Below, piece after piece: positions 18,109 through 26,588 of a stretch of 64,000 bases of DNA. The notes beneath the pieces are model-generated. The model saw nothing but the letters and a program-made list of their open reading frames with translations. It was not told where the DNA came from and ran no database searches. The first letter of the stretch is position 1, and each line of letters opens with the position of its first letter. Location: positions 248,001 to 312,000 of the forward strand of contig NZ_BMZM01000004.1 in the NCBI RefSeq assembly GCF_014652795.1, written 5' to 3'. This DNA is from Kushneria pakistanensis (GTDB lineage Bacteria; Pseudomonadota; Gammaproteobacteria; Pseudomonadales; Halomonadaceae). The position numbers and the translations under genes are program-made.

Positions 18109-19266
18109 ATGCTTGCCGCTCACCGTCGAGTATCTGTCCTGCTGCTGTCATTGATCTGCGGACTCTGTCTGCTGCTTTCGGCCTGTCACCACAGCGAGTC
18201 CGAGGAGGAGGCGCCATCCTCGGCCGGCGTCACGGTCGAGGTGGCGCAGGCAGCACCGCTGGTGGTGACCACCGATCTGAACGGTCGCCTGAAGGCCTCC
18301 AGGGTTGCCGAGGTGCGCGCCCGGGTCTCCGGCATTGTTCTCAAGCGCCTTTATCAGGAAGGCCACCAGGTCTCGGCCGGCGATACGCTCTTTCAGATCG
18401 ACCCCGAGCCCCTGCAGGTTGAAGTCGCACGGGCAAGGGCGGCGCTGGACAAGGCCGAGGCCAACCGGTCGGACGCCGGCAGAAAGGCGCAGCGCTATGA
18501 AAGGTTGATCAATGCCAATGCCATCAGCCGGCAGGACTATGAAAGCATTCGCGGTCTTTCGCAGCAGGCCGATGCGGAGGTGGCCTCGGCGAAGGCCGAG
18601 CTGGCCAGCGCGCGGTTAAAGCTTGGATATGCCACGGTCACCGCACCCATCAGCGGCCGGATCGGTCCGGCCCAGGTGACCGAAGGTGCACTGGTCGGTC
18701 AGAACGAAGCCACCCTGATGGCGACCATTCAACAGCTTGACCCCATCTATGCCGATATCACCCAGCCACTGGAGCAGTACACGGCGATTCGCCAGGCCGG
18801 GGGCGAGGGGGATCGGATCGACGGCACTGATGTCATGCTGATTCAGCCGGGCGATGAGGCGCGGGCAGGGCAGCTGCTGTTTTCGGATACCTCTGTCGAT
18901 CAGGGCACCGGGCAGGTCACACTGCGCAGCGCCTTTGCCAATGCCGACCAGTCACTGTTGCCTGGCGCCTTTGTTCAGGTGCGCGTGCCCGTAAAACGCC
19001 TAGAGAAGGGTCTGACGGTGGCCCAGCGCGCCGTTCAGCGCGACGGTGCCGGTGAGCCGGTGGTCATGATCGTCAACGACGAGGACCGAATCGAAAAGCG
19101 CACGCTGACACTGGGCGGCGTCCATGACGGGCGATGGATCGTGCTGAACGGGCTCAAGGAGGGGGATCGTGTAGTGACCTCGGGCCTTCAGCAGGTCAGC
19201 CCCGGCATGAGCGTCAATGTTGAATCCGGCTCGGCGTCTGAACCCTCTGCAGGAAGCTCCCCCTGA
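18109..19266 (+). CDS. RND efflux periplasmic adaptor lipoprotein
   Basis: A 385-residue membrane-fusion protein of the AcrA/MexA type. The lipoprotein signal ends in LLSAC (Cys26). It has a lipoyl half-motif VRARVSGIVLKRLYQEGHQVSAGDTLFQID, a coiled-coil hairpin rich in Ala and Glu (about residues 100-165), the second half-motif YATVTAPISGRIG, then the beta-barrel and membrane-proximal domains. It links the inner-membrane pump with an outer-membrane channel. The pump gene follows without a gap; no TolC/OprM gene is adjacent, so the channel must be encoded elsewhere. Confidence 0.92.
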   Translation: MLAAHRRVSVLLLSLICGLCLLLSACHHSESEEEAPSSAGVTVEVAQAAPLVVTTDLNGRLKASRVAEVRARVSGIVLKRLYQEGHQVSAGDTLFQIDPEPLQVEVARARAALDKAEANRSDAGRKAQRYERLINANAISRQDYESIRGLSQQADAEVASAKAELASARLKLGYATVTAPISGRIGPAQVTEGALVGQNEATLMATIQQLDPIYADITQPLEQYTAIRQAGGEGDRIDGTDVMLIQPGDEARAGQLLFSDTSVDQGTGQVTLRSAFANADQSLLPGAFVQVRVPVKRLEKGLTVAQRAVQRDGAGEPVVMIVNDEDRIEKRTLTLGGVHDGRWIVLNGLKEGDRVVTSGLQQVSPGMSVNVESGSASEPSAGSSP

Positions 19267-22200
19267 ATGTCACGCTTTTTCATTGAACGCCCGGTCTTTG
19301 CCTGGGTCATAGCCCTTTTCATCATCCTTGCCGGGCTGCTGGCCCTGCCGCGTCTGCCGGTGGCGCAGTACCCGGCGGTGGCACCGCCCCAGATCGAGCT
19401 GGCCATGACTTATCCCGGCGCGTCTGCCGAGGCCATCGATGCCGGGGTGGTCAGCCTCGTGGAGGAGGAGCTCAACGGCGTCAACCATCTGCTGTATTTC
19501 TCCTCCGACAGCAGCCAGGGCATGGCCACGATCACGGTCACCTTCGAGCCCAGTACCAACCCGGAGCTGGCGCGGGTCGACATCCAGAACCGGATCAAGA
19601 GCGTGGAATCGCGTCTGCCGGCTGCCGTGCGTCAGCAGGGCATTCAGGTCGATGAGGTCTCGGCCGGCTTTTTGATGATGGTGACCCTGAGCTCCCCGGA
19701 CAACAGTCTGGATGAAACCGCGCTCAGCGATTACATGGTACGTAACGTGGCCAACGAGCTGCGGCGTGTTCAGGGCGTGGGCAAGGCGCAGGTGTTCGGC
19801 GCCGAGCGGGCCATGCGCATCTGGCTTGATCCGGCCAGACTGGTGGCCTACAACCTGACGCCTGCTGACGTGAACCAGGCCATTGCCGATCAGAACATTC
19901 AGATTCCGGCCGGCAGCATCGGGGATCTGCCCTCGAGCAGCGAGCAGGAGATTACTGCGCCGGTGGTGCTGGATGGCCAGCTCTCCACACCGGAGGCGTT
20001 CGAGGCGATCATCCTGAAGGACAATGGCCGCGGTGCCCGGGTCACGATAGGCGATGTGGCCCGCGTCGAGATCGGCAGCCAGAGCTATGGCTACGGGACA
20101 CGGCTTAACGGCAAACCCGCGGTGGCGATGGGGATTCAGCTTGCGCCGGGCGCCAATGCCATGAGCACGGCAACCCAGGTGCGCGAGCGCATGGCGGCGC
20201 TGTCCGGTCAGCTTCCCGCCGGAATGGCCTATCAGATTCCCTATGACACCTCACCGTTCGTCAAGGCCTCCATCACCCAGGTCATCCATACGCTGATCGA
20301 GGCGATGATCCTGGTGTTTGCGGTCATGTTCCTGTTTCTGCAAAACATCCGCTACACGCTGATTCCGGCGCTGGTGGTGCCGGTGGCGCTGCTGGGTACC
20401 CTGGCGTGCATGTACCTGTTCGGCTTTTCCGTCAACGTGCTGACCATGTTTGCCATGGTGCTGGCAATCGGCATTCTGGTGGATGACGCCATCGTGGTGG
20501 TGGAAAACGTCGAGCGACTGATGGTCGAGCAGCGGCTGTCGCCGCGCGAGGCCACCCGCCGGGCGATGGGGGAGATCTCCGGGGCGATTATCGGCATCAC
20601 GCTGGTACTGTGCGCCGTGTTTATTCCCATGGCATTCATGTCGGGCTCGGTGGGAGTGATCTATCGTCAGTTCTCGATGGCAATGGCGGTCTCCATTCTG
20701 CTGTCGGCCTTTCTGGCCCTGACGCTGACCCCGGCGCTGTGTGCCACGCTGCTCAAGCCGATGACAAAAGGCGAGGCGCACCGCCACAAGGGCTTTTTTG
20801 GCGGGTTCAATCGGGGCTTTGAGCGCATTACAAATGGCTATACCCGCTGGGTGGGGCACGCCATCGGCCGCATCGGGCGCTATCTGGTGGTGTACGCCAT
20901 GCTGCTGCTGGTGATGGCGTTTCTGTTCTGGCGGCTGCCGTCTTCCTTCTTGCCGGTCGAGGACCAGGGCTATGTCATGACCGATATTCAGCTGCCGGCC
21001 GGCGCCTCCGAGAATCGCACCATTGAGGTGGCCCGTCAGATCGAGGCGTTTGATGACCAGGACAATGACATCGACAGTACGCTGATCCTGCTCGGCTTCA
21101 GCTTTTCGGGGTCGGGACAGAACGCCGCGCTTGGGTTTACCACCCTGAAGGACTGGCAGGCGCGCAGTGACAAGGGCGATGCCGACAGCGTGGCTCAGCG
21201 GCTCAACGACGCCTTCAGTCGCATCAGTGAAGCCGTGGTCTATAGCCTGCTGCCGCCGCCCATCGATGGCATGGGCACCTCCAGCGGCTTCGAGTTTCAG
21301 CTGCAGGACCGCGGCGGTCACGGGCAGGCCGCTCTGACAGCGGCAAGGGATCAACTGCTTGAAAAGGCCGCGTCGAGCAAACAGGTTGCCAACGTGCGGG
21401 AAGCGGCGCTGCCGCAGACGCCGCAGGTGCGCATCGAGATCGATCGGCGCAAGGCCAGCGCCCTGGGCGTTGCCTATCAGGATATCGGCAGCACCCTGTC
21501 GACCGCGCTGGGCTCCTCCTATGTCAATGATTTCCCCAACAACGGCCGTATGCAGCAGGTGATCGTGCAGGCAGAGGGCTCGCAGCGTCAGCAGGTCGAG
21601 AGTCTCATGGCGTTTGAGGTGCGCAACAGCGAAGGCAGGATGGTGCCCCTGTCGGCCATGGCCACCGCCCAATGGGAGAGCGGCCCTGCCCAGCTGAGCC
21701 GTTACAACGGCTACTCCGCCGTCAATATTTCCGGCGAGCCCGGTCGGGGCACAAGCTCCGGGGAGGCCATGAAGGCGATCGAGGCGATGGTGTCAACGCT
21801 GCCTGACGGCTACGCCATCGAGTGGACCGGAACCTCGCTGCAGGAGCGGCTCTCCGGCAATCAGGCGCCTGCGCTGCTGGTGCTGTCGCTGCTGGTCGTG
21901 TTTTTGTGCCTGGCGGCCCTGTATGAAAGCTGGGCCATTCCGCTGTCGGTCATGCTGGTTGTGCCGCTGGGCATTATCGGCGCGGTAGTGATGGTGAGCC
22001 TGCGCGGCATGCCCAACGATGTCTTTTTCAAGGTGGGCCTTGTGACCATCATCGGGCTTTCGGCCAAGAACGCCATTTTGATCATCGAGTTCGCCAAATC
22101 GCTTCACGAGCAGGGGATGCCGCTCAGGGAAGCCTGCATTCAGGCCGCTCGACAACGTTTTCGCCCCATCATCATGACCTCGATGGCCTTTATTCTGGGC

Positions 22201-22398
22201 GTGGTGCCACTGGCGATTGCCAGCGGAGTAAGCTCGGCCAGCCAGAAGGCCATCGGCACGGGTGTGGTCGGCGGTATGCTCAGCGCCACGCTTGCCATCG
22301 TATTTGTGCCGGTGTTTTTCATGCTGGTCATGGGGACGCTGGCGCGGTGGCGCAAGCGTCGTGGCAATAACGTTCAGGACAGCGTTCAGGATCAGTAA
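19267..22398 (+). CDS. RND multidrug efflux pump, AcrB/MexB family (HAE1)
   Basis: A 1043-residue inner-membrane proton antiporter (AcrB is 1049). The proton relay is present: Asp406-Asp407 in GILVDDAIVVVENVER and Lys934 in GLSAKNAILIIEFAK. The N-terminus MSRFFIERPVFAWVIALFIILAGLLALPRLPVAQYP and the two large periplasmic loops are typical. The ATG directly abuts the adaptor stop. HAE1 pumps export drugs, detergents and bile-like amphiphiles; co-control with the arn genes would combine lipid A modification with efflux. Confidence 0.94.
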   Translation: MSRFFIERPVFAWVIALFIILAGLLALPRLPVAQYPAVAPPQIELAMTYPGASAEAIDAGVVSLVEEELNGVNHLLYFSSDSSQGMATITVTFEPSTNPELARVDIQNRIKSVESRLPAAVRQQGIQVDEVSAGFLMMVTLSSPDNSLDETALSDYMVRNVANELRRVQGVGKAQVFGAERAMRIWLDPARLVAYNLTPADVNQAIADQNIQIPAGSIGDLPSSSEQEITAPVVLDGQLSTPEAFEAIILKDNGRGARVTIGDVARVEIGSQSYGYGTRLNGKPAVAMGIQLAPGANAMSTATQVRERMAALSGQLPAGMAYQIPYDTSPFVKASITQVIHTLIEAMILVFAVMFLFLQNIRYTLIPALVVPVALLGTLACMYLFGFSVNVLTMFAMVLAIGILVDDAIVVVENVERLMVEQRLSPREATRRAMGEISGAIIGITLVLCAVFIPMAFMSGSVGVIYRQFSMAMAVSILLSAFLALTLTPALCATLLKPMTKGEAHRHKGFFGGFNRGFERITNGYTRWVGHAIGRIGRYLVVYAMLLLVMAFLFWRLPSSFLPVEDQGYVMTDIQLPAGASENRTIEVARQIEAFDDQDNDIDSTLILLGFSFSGSGQNAALGFTTLKDWQARSDKGDADSVAQRLNDAFSRISEAVVYSLLPPPIDGMGTSSGFEFQLQDRGGHGQAALTAARDQLLEKAASSKQVANVREAALPQTPQVRIEIDRRKASALGVAYQDIGSTLSTALGSSYVNDFPNNGRMQQVIVQAEGSQRQQVESLMAFEVRNSEGRMVPLSAMATAQWESGPAQLSRYNGYSAVNISGEPGRGTSSGEAMKAIEAMVSTLPDGYAIEWTGTSLQERLSGNQAPALLVLSLLVVFLCLAALYESWAIPLSVMLVVPLGIIGAVVMVSLRGMPNDVFFKVGLVTIIGLSAKNAILIIEFAKSLHEQGMPLREACIQAARQRFRPIIMTSMAFILGVVPLAIASGVSSASQKAIGTGVVGGMLSATLAIVFVPVFFMLVMGTLARWRKRRGNNVQDSVQDQ

Positions 22399-22415
22399 CG
22401 CTACACCTCCACCTG

Positions 22416-22446
22416 CCTGCCCGGCTCGATAACCTGGCCGGGCAGG
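22416..22446. terminator. Hairpin after the RND operon
   Basis: A perfect 10-bp stem, CCTGCCCGGC (22416-22425) with GCCGGGCAGG (22437-22446), 18 bases after the pump stop. It is followed by G/A rather than T, so it may act as a Rho-assisted end or a 3-prime stabilising structure. The rest of the gap to the tRNA (to 22691) shows no gene. Confidence 0.45.
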
Positions 22447-22657
22447 GGGGAGGGAAAACGCCGGCTTGCCGTGGACGCCTTATTGCACAAAGCGGCATGT
22501 AGGAGAAGCGTTGCTCGCGCCGCACGCCATGGCCACCCCTGCACCTCGTTGCCGAGAGGGGTTAAAGCCGGCATTGGCGGCTGCCTGATCATGGAAAACG
22601 ACTTAGCGCCTTGAAAGAGCGATAAAATCCACTCTGTTCATGCAGGCTCCGGGCCGC

Positions 22658-22663
22658 TAGAAT
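22658..22663 (+). promoter_or_regulatory. Putative -10 of the tRNA-Arg gene
   Basis: TAGAAT lies 28 bases before the mature tRNA, inside a small inverted repeat GGCTCC (22645-22650) / GGAGCC (22664-22669). The -35 is poor (TGTTCA with a 17-base spacer). Confidence 0.35.
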
Positions 22664-22691
22664 GGAGCCCGTTGATGCGCAACGCATCACT

Positions 22692-22768
22692 GCCCGAGTG
22701 GCTCAATTGGATAGAGCAACGGCCTTCGAAGCCGTGGGTTGCAGGTTCGAGTCCTGCCTCGGGCGCCA
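22692..22768 (+). tRNA. tRNA-Arg (anticodon UCG)
   Basis: 77 bases that fold as a complete cloverleaf. The acceptor stem is GCCCGAG/CTCGGGC, the D stem GCTC/GAGC, the anticodon stem ACGGC/GCCGT with loop CTTCGAA, and the T arm GCAGG-TTCGAGT-CCTGC. The CCA end is encoded. Loop position 34-36 reads TCG, decoding the arginine codon CGA. Confidence 0.96.
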
Positions 22769-22880
22769 CTTCTGATCTTCCTCCCTGTTATCATCTCTCC
22801 ATCGCTGCCCGTTCAGAGGGTAATCCTGCGTTGATAATTTCTGCGTCTGAACTTCCGATGCTTGTACAGGGCAGAGCGTG

Positions 22881-23006
22881 GTAGCCGTGATGCAACAGCT
22901 CGCCGGCGTTTTGAAAAGGCCTGCCATTCGCCAGTGGTGGGATCGTGTGACCGGCGGACTAATGATCGGGGTCGGGGCGCTGCTGGCAAGACATGGCCCC
23001 GGCTAA
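22881..23006 (+). pseudogene. C-terminal remnant of a LysE/RhtB-type exporter
   Basis: Just downstream of tRNA-Arg the + strand reads VAVMQQLAGVLKRPAIRQWWDRVTGGLMIGVGALLARHGPG and then a TAA. The pattern of a basic amphipathic stretch, then W-x-DR-x-TGG-x-x-IG-x-G-x-x-LA resembles the last transmembrane segment of LysE/RhtB amino-acid exporters. An in-frame stop at 22848 cuts it off from any start, and nothing upstream continues the family. It is therefore a decayed 3-prime end, perhaps left by a deletion or an insertion next to the tRNA. Confidence 0.5.
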
Positions 23007-23102
23007 TGGGCAGGATGGGGTAGAAGCCTACTGGCAAATATCAAGGCGATTGCGGTAACGTCACGAACCTTCTCGGCTTCTTTTTGATACCAGGATAAAA
23101 AC

Positions 23103-23300
23103 ATGTTGAAAGGCATTCTGATCTGCTGTGGCTTCCTGATCGCACAGCTTGCCCTGCTGCACTATGTGGATCATCGCCAGACCAACAGCCGCAGCCAGGT
23201 CGAGTACACGCAGACCAATGCACCGCAGGCGAACCTTCGACATCGGGAAGGGCAGTTGACCCGTCGTGAGGATGAAAACAGCGACGATAACGCCGTCTGA
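23103..23300 (+). CDS. Small membrane-anchored hypothetical protein
   Basis: 65 residues: one N-terminal hydrophobic segment (GILICCGFLIAQLALLHYV, about residues 4-22), then a polar tail rich in Gln, Arg, Glu and Asp (REGQLTRREDENSDDNAV). An AGGATA sequence precedes the ATG and a strong terminator follows 36 bases after the stop, which supports a real gene. I do not recognise a family. Confidence 0.5.
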   Translation: MLKGILICCGFLIAQLALLHYVDHRQTNSRSQVEYTQTNAPQANLRHREGQLTRREDENSDDNAV

Positions 23301-23332
23301 ACATGACCATTGAGACAAAAAATCATCGAGAC

Positions 23333-23362
23333 AAAAAAGCCCCGCCATGTGCGGGGCTTTTG
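23333..23362. terminator. Bidirectional Rho-independent terminator
   Basis: Stem AGCCCCGC (23338-23345) with GCGGGGCT (23351-23358), A run before and T run after. It serves the small + gene and the chemoreceptor on the other strand. The same stem with CCA-nn-T loop recurs at 25381 and 29040. Confidence 0.85.
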
Positions 23363-23466
23363 TTCATCGTGGCAAATCATCGCGGCAAACATCGAGCACG
23401 AGTCGTCAGCGCGAAACTCGCCCACAGTGGGCACCGGCGTGCTTTTCTGTGACTGCCTGCTCACCA

Positions 23467-25173
23467 TTATGCCGGGCTTGAATAACGCGCAGTGTTGCTG
23501 GTGCCTTCCTTCAATTTAAAGACACTGACCGCCTGGACGAGCTTGTTGGACTGATTGTCCAGGCTGTCAGCCGCTGCGGCCGCTTCTTCTACCAGTGCCG
23601 CATTCTGCTGGGTGACTGTCTCGAGTTGCATCAGCGCATCACTGACCTGACGAATACCCGTGGTCTGCTCGGTCGTCGCCACACTGATTTCATTCATCAT
23701 GCTGGTCACATTTTGAACATGTGACACAAGATCCTGCATGGTTGCCCCGGCTTCGTTGACCAGCTTTCCGCCTGCTTCGACCTTGCTTACGCTGTCAGTA
23801 ATCAGCGCTCTGATCTCCTGAGCGGAAGAAGCACTGCGCTGGGCCAGATTCCTGACCTCATTGGCCACTACCGCAAATCCACGGCCCTGTTCCCCGGCGC
23901 GTGCGGCTTCAACAGAGGCGTTCAGTGCCAGAAGATTGGTCTGGAAGGCAATTTCATCGATGACACCGATAATGTCGGAAATCTTGCGCGACGACGCCTG
24001 TATTTCGCTCATCATGGACTCGACACGCTCGACCACTTCGCCGCCCTGAGTGGCGACGTTGCTGGCACCGATCGCCAGTTTTACCGCTTGTTTGGCCGTT
24101 TCTTCAGTGTTTTTGACGACGCTGGAGATTTCCTCCATCGAGGCGGCGGTCTGCTGCAGGTTACTGGCCTGCTCTTCGGTACGCTGGGACAGATCCATAT
24201 TGCCCGAAGCGATCTGGCTGGAGCCTGTTGCCACGTTTTCACTGCTGCTGCGCACCGTGCTGACCACATCGCTCAACGAGCGCTGCATTTTCGCCAGCGA
24301 GTCCATCAGGCTGTTCGCCCGGAGGTTTCGTGTGCTGAAGTCTTCTGACAGATCACCTCTGGCGACCTGATTTACCAGCGAACTCACCACGGCAGGTTCA
24401 GCCCCGAGCTGCCCGATAATGATCCGGTACCCGCCCCACAGCAGTAGAGCCACAGTGATGCTGAGCAACGCCGACAGGAAAAGCACCGCGCCTGACCAGA
24501 AGTTTCTCGACGCTTCGGCCGTCATGACGGCGCCATTGGTGCGTGCATCGAGCATGGCGTAGAACTGATTGATGGGCTCCATGATATGAGCGGCGTTACG
24601 GTTGTACTCCGCATTGAACATCAGATTGATGGCCTGCTCACGCGCTGCCTGACGCTCATCTCCGCTCAGGGCATTGGCCCGAGCGGTCAGCTCCATGGCA
24701 CGGGTTTCCGTGACTACCAGATCCTGAGAGCGCCTCTGGGATTCGGCGAGCAGCGACAGCTCCTGGTCAGTAAAGCCTTCATCACGCATGCGATCGAGCA
24801 GCGCTCTGGGTTCTTCAACGCCCCCCTGGGGCGTGATGTCGGCAGCACGGAACTCCCAATAAATCCTGTTGTAGTTTTTGGGGTGTGGCGCGTTACCGCC
24901 GGCAATATCAATGACTTCCTGATACTGCTTCGCCCATTTTTCTTCGCCGGTTACCACATAGTTTCTGGCAAGCCTCGTCAGCGTCAGGGAGTTCTGACGC
25001 AGCTCGCTGGCCAGAAGATACGATTCATAGCGGCCACTATTGGCGGCATCCACCTGCAGGCCCTGCTTTTTGGTCATGTAGGACGCCAGCAGTATCAGCA
25101 ACGACACCACAGCGACGACTGCAAAAAGCGAGACAAATACCGCTTTTACCGAAATTGCCTTTTTGATTTTCAT
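23467..25173 (-). CDS. Methyl-accepting chemotaxis protein
   Basis: 568 residues from MKIKKAISVK. TM1 is at about 11-33, a periplasmic ligand region of about 180 residues follows, TM2 is FWSGAVLFLSALLSITVALLLWGGY, then HAMP and a full signalling domain with the hairpin tip [42 protein letters not shown]. There is no NWETF-type CheR tether at the C-terminus (it ends NTARYSSPA). The open frame extends to 25239, but a sigma-28 promoter occupies 25230-25257, so the start at 25173 is chosen. Confidence 0.9.
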   Translation of the reverse strand: MKIKKAISVKAVFVSLFAVVAVVSLLILLASYMTKKQGLQVDAANSGRYESYLLASELRQNSLTLTRLARNYVVTGEEKWAKQYQEVIDIAGGNAPHPKNYNRIYWEFRAADITPQGGVEEPRALLDRMRDEGFTDQELSLLAESQRRSQDLVVTETRAMELTARANALSGDERQAAREQAINLMFNAEYNRNAAHIMEPINQFYAMLDARTNGAVMTAEASRNFWSGAVLFLSALLSITVALLLWGGYRIIIGQLGAEPAVVSSLVNQVARGDLSEDFSTRNLRANSLMDSLAKMQRSLSDVVSTVRSSSENVATGSSQIASGNMDLSQRTEEQASNLQQTAASMEEISSVVKNTEETAKQAVKLAIGASNVATQGGEVVERVESMMSEIQASSRKISDIIGVIDEIAFQTNLLALNASVEAARAGEQGRGFAVVANEVRNLAQRSASSAQEIRALITDSVSKVEAGGKLVNEAGATMQDLVSHVQNVTSMMNEISVATTEQTTGIRQVSDALMQLETVTQQNAALVEEAAAAADSLDNQSNKLVQAVSVFKLKEGTSNTARYSSPA

Positions 25174-25229
25174 GTTGGGTTCTGAGTACGTGCCGTTGTT
25201 TAGGAGGCTAACGATTTGGAGATAAAACA

Positions 25230-25257
25230 ATATCGGCATGGCGGGTTGCCGCCTTTA
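25230..25257 (-). promoter_or_regulatory. Sigma-28 (FliA) promoter of the chemoreceptor gene
   Basis: Read on the minus strand: TAAA (25257-25254), 16 bases, then GCCGATAT (25237-25230), close to the FliA consensus TAAA-N15-GCCGATAA. It ends 57 bases before the chosen start codon. Confidence 0.7.
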
Positions 25258-25380
25258 GCTCTGATAGAACCGATCACGAAGCGCGCTGTGCGGGGCGCCC
25301 TTGCGGGGAGGTTTGAGCCAGCGCTTACCTGATGCCCTGGCGTGTTTTCAAAAGGCGTTCATTCACGATCACGGACACAA

Positions 25381-25409
25381 AAAAGCCCCGCCAGGTGCGG
25401 GGCTTTTTT
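25381..25409 (-). terminator. Terminator of the HPP gene
   Basis: Stem AAAAGCCCCGC (25381-25391) / GCGGGGCTTTT (25397-25407), loop CAGGT, symmetrical A and T runs. It lies 40 bases past the stop of the leftward HPP gene and works in both directions. Confidence 0.85.
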
Positions 25410-25448
25410 GCGGTGTCACGCTTTCGGCAGCGCTATCAGGTGCGTGCG

Positions 25449-26054
25449 CTACAGCCAGTGCTGCGGGTAGCGCCGATGCCGCGCCAGATTGTTGATCAGC
25501 ACCGCCACGGTCAGCATCAGCAGGCAGCCGAGCCCTATGGGGAAGAACGCATAGACCCAGCCCAGATCGTGCAGCTCATTGGAGCCGATTACCGCGATCA
25601 GGGCCGTGGCACCGCCGGGCGGGTGCAGGGTATGGGTCAGCTGCATGATCAGAATGGAGGTGGAGACCGCCACGGCCGCCGCGACCCAGTTATCGCCCAG
25701 CAGCATCCAGGTGACAACACCACACAGCGCCGAAAGCACGCTGCCGCCCAGTACATTTCGTGGCTGGGCAAAGGGGCTTTCCGGTGCGGCATAAAGCAGT
25801 ACCGAAGTGGCGCCAAACGAGCCGATCATCAGCAGCGCATGCGCCTGCATGGACTGCGCGCTGATCCAGCCGACCCCGGTCATCCCGACAAATGCCCCGA
25901 CCCACGACCAGAGCGCGTCACGCCAGCAGGGCGCTGCGCGGGATACCGCTGTGCCTCTCATCTTGCCCAGATAATTTTTCACGAATGCCTGCCGAAATCG
26001 TTCAAAAAGATCGCAGATAGTGACACTTGCGCACGATGCACTGAAATAGTGCAT
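25449..26054 (-). CDS. HPP-family integral membrane protein
   Basis: Up to 201 residues with about four or five membrane spans and the defining motif THTLHPPGGATALIAVIG. FRQAFVKNYLGKMRG...WRDALWSWVGAFVGM fits the family N-terminus. HPP proteins are proposed to be nitrite or small-ion transporters (plant plastid NITR2 relatives); the bacterial role is unproven. The ATG at 26054 has no ribosome site; a GTG at 25982 with CAGG upstream would give 177 residues and is a good alternative start. Confidence 0.8.
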   Translation of the reverse strand: MHYFSASCASVTICDLFERFRQAFVKNYLGKMRGTAVSRAAPCWRDALWSWVGAFVGMTGVGWISAQSMQAHALLMIGSFGATSVLLYAAPESPFAQPRNVLGGSVLSALCGVVTWMLLGDNWVAAAVAVSTSILIMQLTHTLHPPGGATALIAVIGSNELHDLGWVYAFFPIGLGCLLMLTVAVLINNLARHRRYPQHWL

Positions 26055-26588
26055 TGCTATGAAGTTAAGTATTTTTTGAAAAGACGATCAGGCGTCAGCG
26101 CATGGGCTGGCAAGCGTTAAATAAAAGGGACGTCGCCATCTCATTCGGGCGAGTGAATATAAGCAATAGGGTATGCTACTTTAGGGTTAATAACGTTACA
26201 CAACTTTACTTAAGAAGCCCGATTCAATATCGTCGCTTGAGGATTAGCAGCGCCTTAAGAAGAACGGGCAGGACACCCGTTTTCAGGCGGTCGCTCGAAC
26301 CTGTATTGCCACAGTGGTTTTACCGGCCTGGTGTGCCCATATGGGGGTGCGAAATTTAAGGAAACGCAAGGTTTTTCGAGGCCATAAAACCGCTGCGCGA
26401 CCCAGTACTGGTGCGGATCGGCGCCGCTTGCAAGGGTGCAATAAAACCGACCCATTTAGCGCGCAGGCGGGGCGGGGAGTCGACAGCGCGCAGTGGGATA
26501 CAGTAGCTAATACCAAGGCTTTATAAGCTAAATTTTTAGCAAACAGTTCGGGCGATAAACTAGGGCTTGAATTTAAATTGGCTCATTT
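26055..26588. other. Unexplained gene-free stretch before the OLD-like gene
   Basis: About 530 bases without a convincing gene. It holds the repeated 9-mer CTTAAGAAG (26209-26217, 26254-26262), a hairpin AACGGG/CCCGTT (26263-26268, 26276-26281) and a short AT hairpin GCTAAA/TTTAGC (26527-26532, 26535-26540). Base composition falls toward the right end, so the left border of the foreign segment is somewhere near 26.5 kb. The minus strand is open in two frames over 26255-26516, but the products match nothing I know. Confidence 0.4.

Noticed and set aside
20251-21672. Long open frame on the minus strand inside the RND pump gene
   Set aside because: A shadow of the high-GC AcrB-like gene; its product is rich in His, Gln and Arg with no domain. 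The same applies to 14267-15409 inside arnT and 3653-4651 over matB/madL.
22703-22927. Minus-strand ORF across tRNA-Arg (ends in RQDSNLQPTASKAVALSN)
   Set aside because: This is the well-known false reading of a tRNA gene in antisense.
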